Below, piece after piece: positions 16,279 through 27,345 of a stretch of 64,000 nt of DNA (within the stretch, counting starts at the first letter, position 1; each line of letters opens with the position of its first letter). Source of the DNA: Trebouxia sp. TZW2008. Lineage: Eukaryota > Chlorophyta > Trebouxiophyceae > Trebouxiales > Trebouxiaceae. The stretch is taken from NCBI GenBank assembly GCA_002118135.1, contig BDIU01000182.1, positions 62,001 to 126,000 of the forward strand, written 5' to 3'. The notes beneath the pieces were generated by a model. The model did no database searches, had not been told where the DNA came from, and saw only the letters and a program-made list of their open reading frames with translations. The position numbers and the translations under genes are program-made.

Positions 16279-17045
16279 AACTCGTTGCTGCAATGTCAAC
16301 ATCCTCCTCCGCCACGACAATCAGCTGCTGTTGTTTATTGACTGCTGCACGATATCCACCAGTTTGACGCCAATACGTGTACAGGTAGACTCGTTGATAC
16401 TTTCTTTCCACAAGCGCATCTTCTCAGTGAGATGCGGCTTGCCAATATTCAGTCCTGTGTGCTGGCAATAGCATGAAAAGCACATAACCCAGGCTGCCTA
16501 GCATGTCTCACCACAGTTGTGTTGTTGCTGCATGCTAGAGGCAGAAGCCGCAGCTCTGTGGAAGCCAACATGCATAGCAGACATGGCAATTTTTTTGGTT
16601 GGCAATGCAAAAGCTCTTGGACGTGGTAAGGAGCAATATTTGAATGTGAAAGAATCAGTATTAGGATAGGGCATTTGACTTGATGACAGCTAGCATACAA
16701 GTGAGAAGCCTGCACAAAGTAGCCTGCAAAACGATTTCAAATCCTGACCACTGAGACCAGGCAGCCTGAGCTTTGCAGATACTGTATGGAACTTGAATTT
16801 TCTGATGAGAAGCGCCCACGTAAGCAGCTAAGCTGTACTGATGTCCAAAATGTGTGCATTGCATTGGGTTTTGTCAAGGCATATGTTGAAATCAATTGGC
16901 AACATGGGCTAAGCATGACATAGACTGCTCTGACCAAGCAAGTCTAGCACGCTGTCTGATGTACATCGCATGCGATTCAGCGACTCTTGCCAGACGCTCA
17001 GCGGCTGTATACATGACATGGGCTGTCAAATCAGGAGTCTGCAAC
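16279..17045. other. Convergent intergenic region
   Basis: It lies between two convergent stops. Nothing coding with splice support, no repeat and no RNA gene was recognised. It should hold both 3' UTRs. Confidence 0.4.
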
Positions 17046-17813
17046 TCAAGTTGGAGGCTTTGCTCTGCCTGTTATAGAAAAGGCTTTGAATCCAGAGGCA
17101 GGAGCCGATGGTTTATTGGCTTCCAGCAGCGTATGGCCAGCACTTGCCTGGGCTGGCCATGTAGTAGGCTGCTGCAGTGGCTGCTGCAGCACTTGGTTGG
17201 AGTTGGCTGGCCGTGCAGATGTCAGCTGAGATGCACCTTGTGCTGCATGCTGATTGAAGGCTGAGAGTTGACGCAGCTGCTCAAGCTGGGCCCTGTCTCT
17301 TTCCTCCTGCCTGAGACGCGTCAGCTGGGCCCTCTCATCCTCCAACAGGAGTTTTTCTAAAAGGTGTCGCTCTGCGGCTGTGCCTGTTGTTCTGACAGAC
17401 GCGCCTGGCTGGAGTTGCTCGAATCTGCTCGCTGCGGCTTGAAGCTTTTGCAAATTGCCGACGTTGCTTTTGTGACAAGCGTCAAGCCAGGCCTGGTGAG
17501 TTGCAACCTCGGAAGCCTCTTTGTCTTCGGATTCCGACTGAAAAGGATGCTCAGTAGCAAGAACCTAAATACAGATTCAGAAGGCAATTGAGCAGTCTTG
17601 TTCACAGCAGTAGGCATGCTCAACGCAAGAGACGCAACATATGCCCGCAAGGCTTACGTGCCAAGGTATCAGGCGATCAAAGGCATCTGCTCCGTTCACA
17701 AAGGGTGCATTAGTATCGAGATTGCACACACGCCTGCAGTCCGATTGAGTCGCCTCAATTTGTCGTTTTCGAGCTTCTGCTTCAGCTAATTGAAGAGCAA
17801 GCTGCGTTTGCAT
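17046..17813 (-). CDS. GLTSCR1-domain protein, BRIP-like SWI/SNF subunit
   Basis: Two exons (17813-17658, then 17564-17046) give 224 aa. Residues about 30-54 read CNLDTNAPFVNGADAFDRL then IPWHVL, the signature of the GLTSCR1/BICRA domain (family pattern: PF.s..DA..RLLPYHV). Animal BICRA/BICRAL and plant BRIP1/2 use this domain as a subunit of non-canonical BRM/BRG1 remodelling complexes. A charged helical stretch follows (HLLEKLLLEDERAQLTRLRQ), then a Gln/Ala-rich tail. The start is the first in-frame ATG. An upstream exon cannot be excluded: the frame is open from an acceptor-like tttgtcag near 17850, and a coding-looking frame exists at 18010-17850, but I found no valid junction. Medium-high confidence in the domain. 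Confidence 0.68.
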
Positions 17814-18121
17814 AGCCCGCTCTTGGGTGTTGAGACCGTCATTCGGCCTTCTCTGACAAAGGCCCCAGCCCTAGGGCGGCTGCAGTCAAGAGCCCTAGGG
17901 CTTCTTCCTGCTTGACTATGGAAAGCGAGCTTGAGGCTTCAGCTCGGCGCCTACGCGAACGGATCACCCACCGTAGAAATTCAGCCCCACATTCTGTGAT
18001 GTGCTGCATATTTTATGCTGCATGACGGTGTCGGTCCAAGATGTTTTATTGGCTGCAGCAGGCCAGACCTAACCTGCTGTTTAAGCGATAGCGTGACACA
18101 AAGCAACGCTGACTCTCATCA
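17814..18121. promoter_or_regulatory. Divergent promoter region with twin GCCCTAGGGC palindromes
   Basis: This 308-bp space separates the BRIP-like gene (-) and the exonuclease gene (+). The perfect 10-base palindrome GCCCTAGGGC occurs at 17868-17877 and 17892-17901, 24 bases apart. The spacing of just over two helical turns would put two dimer sites on the same face. A regulatory role is inferred. Confidence 0.4.
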
Positions 18122-19464
18122 ATGACCAATCAACAGCAGCGGATGCAGGTAGAAGCTCCTAGCTTCGTTCCTCAGACGTCGACATATTACAGCATAGACG
18201 TCGAGTGCGTCGCAACAGGTCGCCATCACAACTCCCGAAGCGTGGCTCAGATCGCACTTGTGGTATGGTCCCTAACGGCTCAGCCTGTGCCCTCTGAGAT
18301 CTATATACCAAGCGTGGTCGTGCATGCAGAACCAATTTGAGAACGTCATCTTGAGTGTGTAAGTCTCAGCAACTTCACTCCTACAGGCAGCACAGCCAAC
18401 CTCCACCTGCGGAGCTTTGAGTGTCAGCATTGCCTTTGCAGTGCAGATATGTCAAGCCTGAAGCAGAGGTGGTGTCATACCTAACACCGCTCACAGGGTG
18501 AGCTCCAAAAATTTGTACGACAGACCTAGCAGCCTGACAGGCCTTAAGTAAGGTGTCATCATGGCTTGCAGGCTGACTCATGACATTATTGAGCAGCAAG
18601 GTGTCTCTTTGCAACATGCATTGCAGCTCCTAAAGACAGCTTTGCCATCATCTGCTATTCTGGTTGGACAAAACATCCGCCAGGATGTGCAGTGGCTTCA
18701 TTTGACAGAAGGGGCAAACTTCAAGGTGGGAAAAGCTAATGAGTTGCAAATTAGGAATGCAGCCCTGGAATTGATTGTCTGCTGTTCAGGAACTGATGGA
18801 TCTGGCAGGCATATACCGAACATGGAATACCAAGTACAACAGCTGGTCTGTCTTTGGACAAGACCATGTGGCAAATGTGCTGCTGAATTACCCTGTCAAG
18901 GAAAGGCATGATGCTGTTGGTGATGCCATCAAGTCAGTGCGGCTTTTCAACCTCTCACAGCAATTGCAGAAAGACCCTGCAGCATGGCAGCAGGCACAGG
19001 TCAGTTGATTTGCGTGGCATCAAAACACAAAGAATCTGGGGCATCATCACCCATGGCTGCGCGTTTATGAGTACATCAGCGTTTGCATCAGATGTACCAT
19101 CAGCCATGCCATGAAAATAATACACTTCTGATCCATTGCTGAGGGGCAATTGTATAATGCGTCCCAGTAGCTCTGTGTCATCTGCTTGCTGTTGCAACAT
19201 GGCTCATATCTGTGACGTATGCATGAGAGCATCAATTTTTGTGCAGGCTCACCTTGGCTGTAGCATTGCCAAGTCATTGCTTCTGTAATTGACTGTCAGA
19301 TGCAGTTGTCGTCTGTTCCATGACTTGTTTGGCTTTTGCTCATGCAGGAGAAGCTGCTGGCAACTCCACCACAACCATCTTTTGCAAAGAAACACCCTTC
19401 TTTTGAGGGCGTCTGCATGGGTAACAGGAAAACATGTGTATGCAAAGCACCCTTCCTTGGTTGA
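18122..19464 (+). CDS. DEDDh 3'-5' exonuclease
   Basis: Six exons (18122-18262, 18330-18358, 18447-18497, 18572-18725, 18790-18999, 19348-19464) encode 233 aa. Exo I is YYSIDVECVATG (Asp and Glu in DxE), Exo II is VGQNIRQDVQWL and Exo III is ERHDAVGDAIKS, giving the DEDDh catalytic set. YVKPEAEVVSYLTPLTGLT is the usual spacer of RNase T/REXO4-like enzymes, and EGVCMGNRKTCVC is a conserved Cys-rich tail. The substrate is unknown; relatives trim structured RNAs. The 29-base exon 2 is short but needed for frame. The start is the first ATG and gives a short, non-targeting N-terminus. High confidence in the enzyme class. Confidence 0.88.
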
Positions 19465-19935
19465 CCTCAGTGACTGCAGTGGTTTGTAGCCTCAGACCCA
19501 GACCTTGACAGATTTGCCTCTGGGCTAAACTTGTACCGCGCAATGCCAGTCTGGTGTGCCCCTGAATGTTGACTTGGTGCGTCTACATGTGTGGACACTT
19601 TTCCTAAGGCTTGCTTCACAACTTGTCACAGTGTGTTTATCTACCACGCCTCACATGAGCATTTTTGTTTGCCGAATGCAGTCGAAGACCTTTGAATCCT
19701 TGGCATCAGTACTGTTCAGTGCTGAAGCTAAACCCAATCAGAGTTGTTCCTGTCCGTAGTGAGTGTAAACAGTGCAGCATGTCAATCAAGCAAGCAACTT
19801 CAGAGCGTGATACCTGTCAATTGTAAATCTTCAACTATCAACATATACGAGTCTTTGTGTGCACTTGGAGCCGGCACAAGCTCCCGTAAACATCTGCTGC
19901 TCTGACTGAACCCCCATCATTTCCCAGCATGTTGC
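19465..19935. other. Convergent intergenic region
   Basis: It separates the exonuclease stop from the next gene's stop on the other strand. A TGTAA element, the usual chlorophyte polyadenylation signal, lies at 19764-19768 on the + strand. Nothing else was recognised. Confidence 0.4.
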
Positions 19936-22335
19936 TCAAACTGCCGGCTGCATGGCAATGTTCTCTTGGTCACAAGCAGGCTGATGTGATCCCTTCACAG
20001 CCAGCCTTGCTGCAGCAACCATCAACACATCCGAAGGCACCTCCTTGCTGCCAGTGAATCGATCAAACACCGCCAACACTTGATAATCTGACAAGCTGAC
20101 ATCACCGTTGCAGACCTGACCCTCGTCTGGCCCATTAGCATATCTGGCCAGGGTCCAGCGACCATTGTGCTTGCCATACCATGACACCTTCATGCGCATT
20201 GCCTGTACTCTGTCTATGCGAGCCACCCTGCAATTGTCATGCATGAAGTCAAACCCAAAAGGCAGGCATATGCAAAGCTAGCATTAAGTATGCCTTGCAT
20301 TGGCAGACATCAGCCTGTGCAGACTGTCAGCGTTGTAAGCATTAATGCCAAATTCAAAGCCTTGGTGCAAGGCAGCTAATAGGTGCTGCTGCACAGAGCA
20401 GCGACTGTGTATGCAAACATATCAGCATCGTTTGGCATGTTTGCATGACACAGCCCAGCTCAGGAAAGTCTAGACATGCTTTGGAGCTTCACTCTTCTTG
20501 CAATGCCCGTAGGATTCAACACTCAAGAGAAACACAGGCCATGCAACGCGCTGCTTTGGTAGCATTGCACAAACCGCAAAACAGGTTGCTCATGGACAGC
20601 ATGCACGTGCATGTACGAGCTTACCAGCACCACTGAGAAGGGATGAGCTGCAGCTGAGCCAGATTATCCGGACAGCTGGCGGCCATAATGACATTGCGGC
20701 CAGGCAGCAGCTCTGTCTGAGCAATGGCTTGCTTCCCAACCAGTCCAGTCTCTAAGGCCTTAGCCAAGTTTGCCTCCTGAGACTGCATAGGGAGTGCACA
20801 ACTGCCCTTCCTGCCCCTTGGGCCAGGGGCCATAGCAGAAGCCCTGCCCTTTGACTGCGCCACTCCTGCCTGTGCGTTTGGCCTGCTTGAGCACGGTGAC
20901 AGCGGTGAACGCATTGGCAGACTCAGGCTGGTTGCACTTGCAGTGTTTCTGGCGCAAGGCTGCTGCGAGGTTTCAACAGCATGCTGTGCTGCAGGTTGCA
21001 AGGCAGACTGAGGCTGTGAGGTGGGGCTTCTGCCAACTGTCCTCACTGGGGCTGCTCCGAGATGCCCTGATGCATCATGGCTGCTGCCTACTGCCCTCGC
21101 TGGCGCTGCTCCCAGATGCCCTGCTGAGGCAGGGCTGCTGCCAACACCCCTTGCGGGTTGCAGGCCCTGTGTACTAGAGCCATCCTGAGGTGCAGGATTC
21201 TGCATCGTGGAAGCATCTACAGACAGGGACGCCCGCCTTGCATGGTGCAGTGAAGCTGCAGATGCCATGTCTGCTGGGGGTCGATGTGCGTTGCTGAGTT
21301 GTGGCAGCTCTGGCGGCGTTGGCATGCCAGCTACAACAGCAAAGGGGCTCTGCAGCTGTGGCAGGCTGGTGTCTGGGTCATGGAATTCCTCTGTGACATG
21401 ACTAGGCTGACTTCTGATGGCAGACATTCCAGGCTGCTGCTCAGTTGCCAGCACTGCTTGAGGCAGCATTGCTTGGCTGCGTCCTCTTGGCACGTGCATG
21501 CTTTCTGCACCCATACTGTGAGCTCCGACGTGAATCACGCCAAATCTTTGAGGTGAATCCTGTGCAAGCAGACTGTTGGAAGAACATGTGTGGAGTTGGG
21601 TTGCAGCCAGGGTGCCAAGCTCCTGCAGTTGATATGTCACAGGGAAGCTGTGCAGGCAGGCTCTATGCACCACAGGTCTCAGCACTTGCTGTTGCTGACT
21701 CAGCGCCTCAATTGCTGCCTCAGCTGCTGAGTCACTGCTGTCAGCAGTGGGCTGGCATGTTGCAAAACCAGCGTGCTTGCCGCTGCTGTTGTTAGGTACG
21801 GCACGCACAGAATGCATCTCTGCATCGCCATTGGGCATGGCATGCGTAGAGCTCACTCTTGCAACCTCTACCATTGTCGCAAACTGATCAGCAGCAACAG
21901 CAGCAGCAGCAACTGGGTTGCAACATTGCGCCGAGTCTGAGCTGACAGCAGCCTGATGTAGAGCAGCAGCGCCATCATTTGCAGTGCGGTGACAGTGCTG
22001 CAGCGGGCAGATTGCTAACATGGCTCTGTGCGCATTGTGATCGGGCTCCCCCAGTGAGTCAGCAGGGGGCCAGGAGGGGGGTGAAGGGGCTGGGGATGGG
22101 GGCTGGGCAGTGCTGCTGTGCTGTGGCTGAGCTGCTGCTGCTGCAGCTTCCACTGCTTGCAGGAGGGCTGAAGTGGTGGCAGGCAACTGCTGCGCCCAAT
22201 CCCAACCTGAATAACACTGTCACATGGTCAGCCCAATACTTGATAGCTTGCCGAGTAGTTGCTGCATTTGACGATCAACTGAGCAATGGAGCAATTGATT
22301 TATATGTGGACTATGTGGTTGACTGATTGAGTGAC

Positions 22336-22383
<48 letters not shown>

Positions 22384-24529
22384 GGGTTCATTCATCTATT
22401 ACCTGATTGAGCGACTGATCGAGTGGTTGTTTGCATCATTGATGGATTGAGCAATCATCATTCAATTGACTGCCTGCATGTCTGCTTGATTTCCGTGCGT
22501 GCTAGGCAGGTGCAGAGATCTCATTAGGCTGTTAATGCTCAGCATCTGCGGATGCATCAGGAAGCTTGACTATACATGCAAAAGGTGGCAAACATCTCTC
22601 TGGTCCAGATTGCCCATCCACACATTTCAAGTGATCTGTAACAGTGCTTTTTCACAGTGATTGGGGCAGAGGTGAGACGCACCTGAGCGCTCAGCAGGGG
22701 CTGAAACAGGCCTGCTCAGGGAGGGCATCCTGGCAATGCCCTGCGAGGCTGCCGAAGCAGGCCTGCGGGTTCTCCTAGACCTGGCTTTTTTGGGGCATGA
22801 GAAAGTCTGAGGTGCTTGCACACCACAGTCATGGTCTGACGTGGGCGCTGCGGGCTGAGTCTGTGCGTCTGAAGCTGGTAGCTGAAGGCTAGCTGCCACT
22901 TGGGTCATGAGTGTCTGCTCACTCATGTGGTGCAGAGCTGCCTTGAAGGCTCTCAGGACTTTGGTCCTGGCTGCTTCTTGCAGCTACAGGCACCAAAATA
23001 AACGTGCTTGTGCGTGTGGGTATTGTGCCAGTGTTCATGATCATGAAGTAGTGTCAGTTGACAACTATCATGCTTGCAGCTGGAGAATGCTTTGCATTGC
23101 TCGTTTCATCTGCCACACAACACATTTGATATGCGTGTGTACTGTTGACAAGCTACAGACATGACAAGGAGAGCTGCAGACCTGAGCGCTGAACAGACCA
23201 ATGTATGATTTGACTGAAAGTAATTCTGCATCTGGTTCTGACAATTGGCTTTGTGCTTGCTACCTACACGTTGTACTTTCGAAAACCAACAATTTGCTTG
23301 CAGCATCAACTTCTGCATGATTGGCATGTGACCATATCCAGATGATGCAAAAAGGTGTCATGTCAATAGCTTTGAGATTTTGCCTTTGTGTCAAGAAGAA
23401 AGACGGCTTGCAAGAAGCTCTCGCTCACCTGATGAGCAGTTTGCCTGGCAGCCTTCCCCCATGCTGCCTTATCTGCAATTTTGCCCGTGCCTGCCCTCAT
23501 TGCTGCATACTCAGCTTGCAACTGCTCTGCATGCAACTCGAAACTGCCTTCTGCATCTTGTTCCGGCAGTGCCCGCTTTCTGCTATGCCCAGCTGATGTC
23601 GATGTTGTCCTGTTCAGCGCATTGACTCTGGCTGGCTCGGATGCTTTGCTAGTGGCCTGCTCAGGCTGCAGCCGAGCAGGGACATTGGCCACATGCCCAG
23701 CTGATGTTGAAGTTGTTCTGTTCAGTGCATTGACTCTGGCTGTCTCAGGTGCTGTGCCAGTAGCTTGTTCAGGCTGCAGCCAAGGGACACTGGCCACATG
23801 CCCAGCTGATGCCGAAGTTGTCCTCTTCAGTGCATTGACTCTGGCTGTCTCAGATGCTGTGCAAGTAGCCTGATCAAGCTGTGACTGAGCAGGTACACTG
23901 GCCACATGTACAGGCTGAGTCGAAGTTGTCCTCTTCAGCGCATTGACTTTGACCAGCTCAGATGCTGTGCTAGTAGCCTGATCAGGCTGTGACTGAGCAG
24001 GTATTTTGGCCACAAGCACAGGCTGACTCTGCGGCAACAAGCTTTTGCGCTGTGAATGACAATAGCCGTCTGAGAGTTGCTCATGTGTTGGCAAGGAGCT
24101 GCTGGCTTCAGGTGCCTTGTGCTGTGCTTGACAGGAAGCTTCTTGAAGCGGCTGACTTGAAGTCAAGGAGTTTCTGGCCTCAGGGGCCTTGACTGATGGC
24201 GAGCTATCTTGACTCTGGAAGTCAGGCCTCAGCAAGCTGAGGTTGCTTGCGGTCTTGATAGCTGAGGTGTCAGGCAGCGTATTTGCGCTGAGTCTGCTGG
24301 ACAGTGCACGCTGCAGGCTGGCCTGCCGTGCTGTTGGCTGAGTGCTGATGCTCATGTGGACAGCAAATGCCGCTGAAGATGATGTTTGCTGTTTAGTGCT
24401 GCCAGCTAGCCTGCAAGAGGCAGGGGTGTAAGCAAACATGCATAGTATGCACAACACTACTGGTTGCTTCAGCAGTATAGCAGCAGTACAAGCATTGACA
24501 GAAGATACTGAACACGTGCCTGATGCCAT
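19936..24529 (-). CDS. Unidentified 1056-residue low-complexity protein with internal repeats
   Basis: Five exons on the minus strand (24529-24516, 24410-23429, 22983-22683, 22206-20625, 20227-19936) sum to 3171 bases and join in frame. The N-terminal third has at least four copies of a 35-36-residue repeat with core (A/V)NAL(K/N)RTTST. Then come a helical region (AGTGKIADKAAWGKAARQ and TKVLRAFKAALHHM), a basic patch (KKARSRRTRRPAS) and a long Gln/Ser/Pro-rich segment. The compact C-terminal domain (LIPSQWCWVARIDRVQ, MKVSWYGKHNGRWTLARY) has a reader-like look, vaguely BAH/PWWP, but I cannot assign it. Basic patches fit a nuclear protein. Exon 1 has only four whole codons (MASG) and a weak donor, so the start is uncertain; exons 2-5 are secure. 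Confidence 0.7.
22337..22380. repeat. (GATT)n microsatellite
   Basis: About eleven uninterrupted GATT units, flanked on both sides by decayed ones (22310-22450), lie within intron 3 of the minus-strand repeat-protein gene. Confidence 0.9.
23600..24050 (-). repeat. Coding tandem repeat of 105-108 bp
   Basis: On the + strand the phrase attgact(c/t)t starts at 23621, 23729, 23834 and 23942, spaced 108, 105 and 108. Each unit encodes 35-36 residues of the minus-strand protein. The units have diverged but stay in frame, so selection or recent expansion keeps them coding. Confidence 0.8.
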
Positions 24530-25345
24530 GTGCTTGCAGCAATGTCTGCCATCGTGACAAAATGGAAGTTTCTCTGCACCTGCAAAGCAGTCAAGTTCAG
24601 GTCTATTCAAACAAGCTGCAGAGCTGACGACTGCTTTTGCAACACAAGTTGGCGAGGCCGATCGCCAAGGGTGCGTAAATGCTGGCTCACGCGCAATCAA
24701 CGTTCAGAAATTTCGCCGACCTGAAGTGAAGTCGTGGTCGACGGTTGGTGGCCAGACCTATTGGTGCCAACAGTCTTCGTGGGTGAGACAGAAGCGTACG
24801 AATCTCGCGAGCAGAAGGGAAATTGTTGCTGATATGCTATCAGCCAGTTAAGTCTGATGTTCAGCACTCAGAAAGCAGACGTCAGCTGTGTTCGCCACTT
24901 GGCTGTTGAACCTAAAAGTACTGATCGGCACAGAGGCGCTGACGGTCAGGTCCTTTCACAGCGACTTGTTCACTCAAGCAAGTGAAACACGCAGGACCGT
25001 TAATCACAAGGCTCTCGAAATCGTATCTCGCCACTGAGCCTGACCTATCGCGTGTTGACCGCTGCTGCTGAAAGCTGCTTTCAAAATGCTTTCGAACTGC
25101 TCCTCGCTTTTCTCATTTCCTCTGAAGTTTGACCTAACGAGGTCTAGCAGACAGCGTTGTTGCCTACGACCGCAACAAGACAGCTGCTGGACCATGCAGA
25201 CTCCGATGCAAATGGTGCCGACGGTAGGACTTGCAAGGCTCGGGTGACATCCTGGTTCGACCTTGAACCGTGATCTTGTCACTTCTTCACCCCTAACGTT
25301 GAGAAGTCTTTGGTTACTCGGCGTCCAAGCATCCCTGCAGACATC
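24530..25345. promoter_or_regulatory. Divergent upstream region of the repeat protein and the MYND-CS gene
   Basis: Frames in this 816-bp space are short. A minus-strand frame (24700-24547) runs next to the upstream gene's start and may hold an alternative first exon, for which I found no convincing junction. No TATA or telobox element is obvious. Confidence 0.35.
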
Positions 25346-27345
25346 ATGCCCGGCGCTGTTGAAGTTTTGCCTGCGGCGCTAGAGTGCGGTAAGCCCCTCG
25401 CAAATGTCCTGCAACTTCAGATCTTGCTCTGTCACCGAAACACTGTGATGCATTCAGCAAATTGTGGTGAACTGGAAGACTTGTTGAGATGCAGCCGATG
25501 TCACAACGCCTACTTCTGCTCAGCAAAATGTCAGAAGGTGAGACAGCATCATTCCACACATCTCATACGCATCTTACACCAACAACAACGGAAGCCAATA
25601 ACTTGTGCTAGGCATGAGATATTTGTCCTGATGCGACGTTGCAGGCGTACTGGCCATTTCATCGGCTATCCTGCCATAAGAACGAGTTTGCAGATGCAAT
25701 AGAGGAAGCAGAGCCCAAATTTGCCACCTGGATGCGCAGCCACAACAAGCTGGCTGTTTTGAAAGATGATGAGATTGAGAGGCTTGAACGGGCTGGGCAA
25801 GCAGCTATGGGTGTAAGCAGATCTGATGTCATGGATTCAATGTACAACAGACTGGATCCAAAGCCCAAAGGTGAGATCAGATGTCATGGTTTCAATGCCT
25901 AACAGATTGGAGACAGAGCCCAAAGGTGAGATCTGATGTCATGGATTCAATCCACAACAGACTGCATCCCAAGCCAAAAGGTGATCTGATGCTGTGACAG
26001 CATGTCATGCTGCATACAAGACTGCACCATCTGCAGCAGTGTCCCAATGGCAAAGCAGCATCGCAGTCGCACTTACCTGCCGTATCTGCTGACTGCTGCA
26101 ACATTTTGGAACAGCTCTATCTGCCAGATCTGCTGACTGCAGCAGTAACTTCCATGCGCTGACCCAGATGGGAGTTGTGATTGCAGAGCCTTCGTACACA
26201 GCTGAAGAACTGAAAGCTATGCGAGAAGCCAACGAGCAGTCAGCTATACAGGTATGTTTATTGAGCAAACATCCTGCTTTGACAGCCTCAACACTCCTCC
26301 TAGGCTGCTTGCAGACAGAGCCTCCTGTCATGAGGCTTGACGTCACAGACTTTTCTTTTGTTTTTCTGGGCATGATTGCTGCAGTCTTGTACTGCTGTCC
26401 ACAAGCATACCATGGTCAAGCAAGTTGTGACAGTCACCCAAGAAGCTGTCTTCAACTCAAAACTGATTCCCCCCGCAGGCCATCTCTTTGACGGCACAGC
26501 AGAGTGCTTGGCAGCAAATACAACCAGTTGCTGACTTGGGACAAGACTGTGGAACCTACAAGTGGATGCAAAGTCAGACAGAAGTGGAGGTGTTTGTCAA
26601 AGTGCCTAGCCAGATCAGGCGGCATGAGGTGTGCGCAGATCTTGCAGAAACCCCCTCTTGCTCTGTCTATGCTTAACGCCATATACAGAACGGCATGTTG
26701 TGCAAAGTTGCACAGGCACGCCTGCATTTCTTCCTGCGTGACTGCACCACAAGCATGAGAGATAAGCTCTGGCCTCAAAATTTGGCTGCACACTGTGAGC
26801 AGCAGCACAGTTTGACGGTCTGCCTAGAATGTTGGCATATGGTGTAGCGCCCCAGCCTTGTGTGCTCTCACTGAAGCGCTGTCCAGGAGCTGCAATCACA
26901 GCGTGATCACTGCAAATTGTTGCGAAAATCTCTCCTGACAACGTTCTGACCTAAATTTACAAAACAGCTGCAATTGCTGCAGATCATTGTGCGGTACTCC
27001 CCTGATAAGCTTCTAATCCAATTGGGTGAGAAAGTCATCTTGACTGGTCAGCTCTATAGCCAGATCAAAGAAGAAGACAGCATGTGGCTGCTGGAGGACA
27101 GGATTCTGCACCTGACAATGCTTAAGAGGAACAGGCGGGGAAACTATGCCAACAGTTGCAGCAATGCAGACACATTCTGGAGAGCAGTCATCAAGAATGC
27201 ACCTCCTTTGGAACAGCTTCAGCTGACGTACCCACCTGACAAGTACTATGCACTGCCATTTCAGAATGATGCAGTGCACAGCAGCACTGCAATGGTGCAG
27301 CATGCACCTAAGCAGCTTATGTTGCCTGGTGCTACAAGCCATTAG
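25346..27345 (+). CDS. MYND zinc finger plus CS (p23/NudC-like) domain protein
   Basis: Six exons (25346-25388, 25458-25537, 25645-25870, 26187-26251, 26479-26628, 26983-27345) encode 308 aa. Residues about 14-52 form a MYND finger: CANC, CSRC, YFCSAKCQ and HRLSC, spaced as in the family; MYND fingers bind proline-rich peptides. A helical middle contains DDEIERLERAGQAAMGVSR and PSYTAEELKAMREANEQSA. Residues about 170-260 are a CS domain, with VEVFVKVPSQIRR, DSMWLLEDRILHLTMLKRN and NADTFW, as in NudC/p23 Hsp90 co-chaperones. The combination suggests a co-chaperone adaptor; its partner is unknown. The first Cys pair is split by intron 1. The donor of exon 3 is followed by two tandem copies of the exon end. 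Confidence 0.85.
25824..25985 (+). repeat. Three 55-bp units carrying exon 3 end and its donor
   Basis: The block tctgatgtcatggattcaat...aagcccaaag|gtgag is repeated so that donors fall at 25871 (used), 25926 and 25981, spaced exactly 55 and 55. The first copy has diverged to tggtttcaatgcctaac, which carries an in-frame TAA. The second copy's donor reads gtgatc. Use of a downstream donor would shift the frame or stop. Confidence 0.85.

Noticed and set aside
17850..18010. Minus-strand frame reading like a histone-fold helix (ECGAEFLRWVIRSRRRR...QEEALGLLTAAALG)
   Set aside because: It resembles NF-YB/Dr1-type sequence, but the first helix is missing, the frame ends in TGA and no splice junction joins it in phase to the downstream GLTSCR1 exons.
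17919..18026. Plus-strand ATG frame beginning MESELEASARRLRERI
   Set aside because: It is short, opposite to the frame above, without a donor, and unlinked to the exonuclease start at 18122. One of the two is a shadow and neither is supported.
25250..25275. tRNA T-arm-like ggttcgaccttgaacc
   Set aside because: A local inverted repeat only; no acceptor stem, D-arm or anticodon arm could be placed around it. No tRNA or rRNA gene was found in the window.
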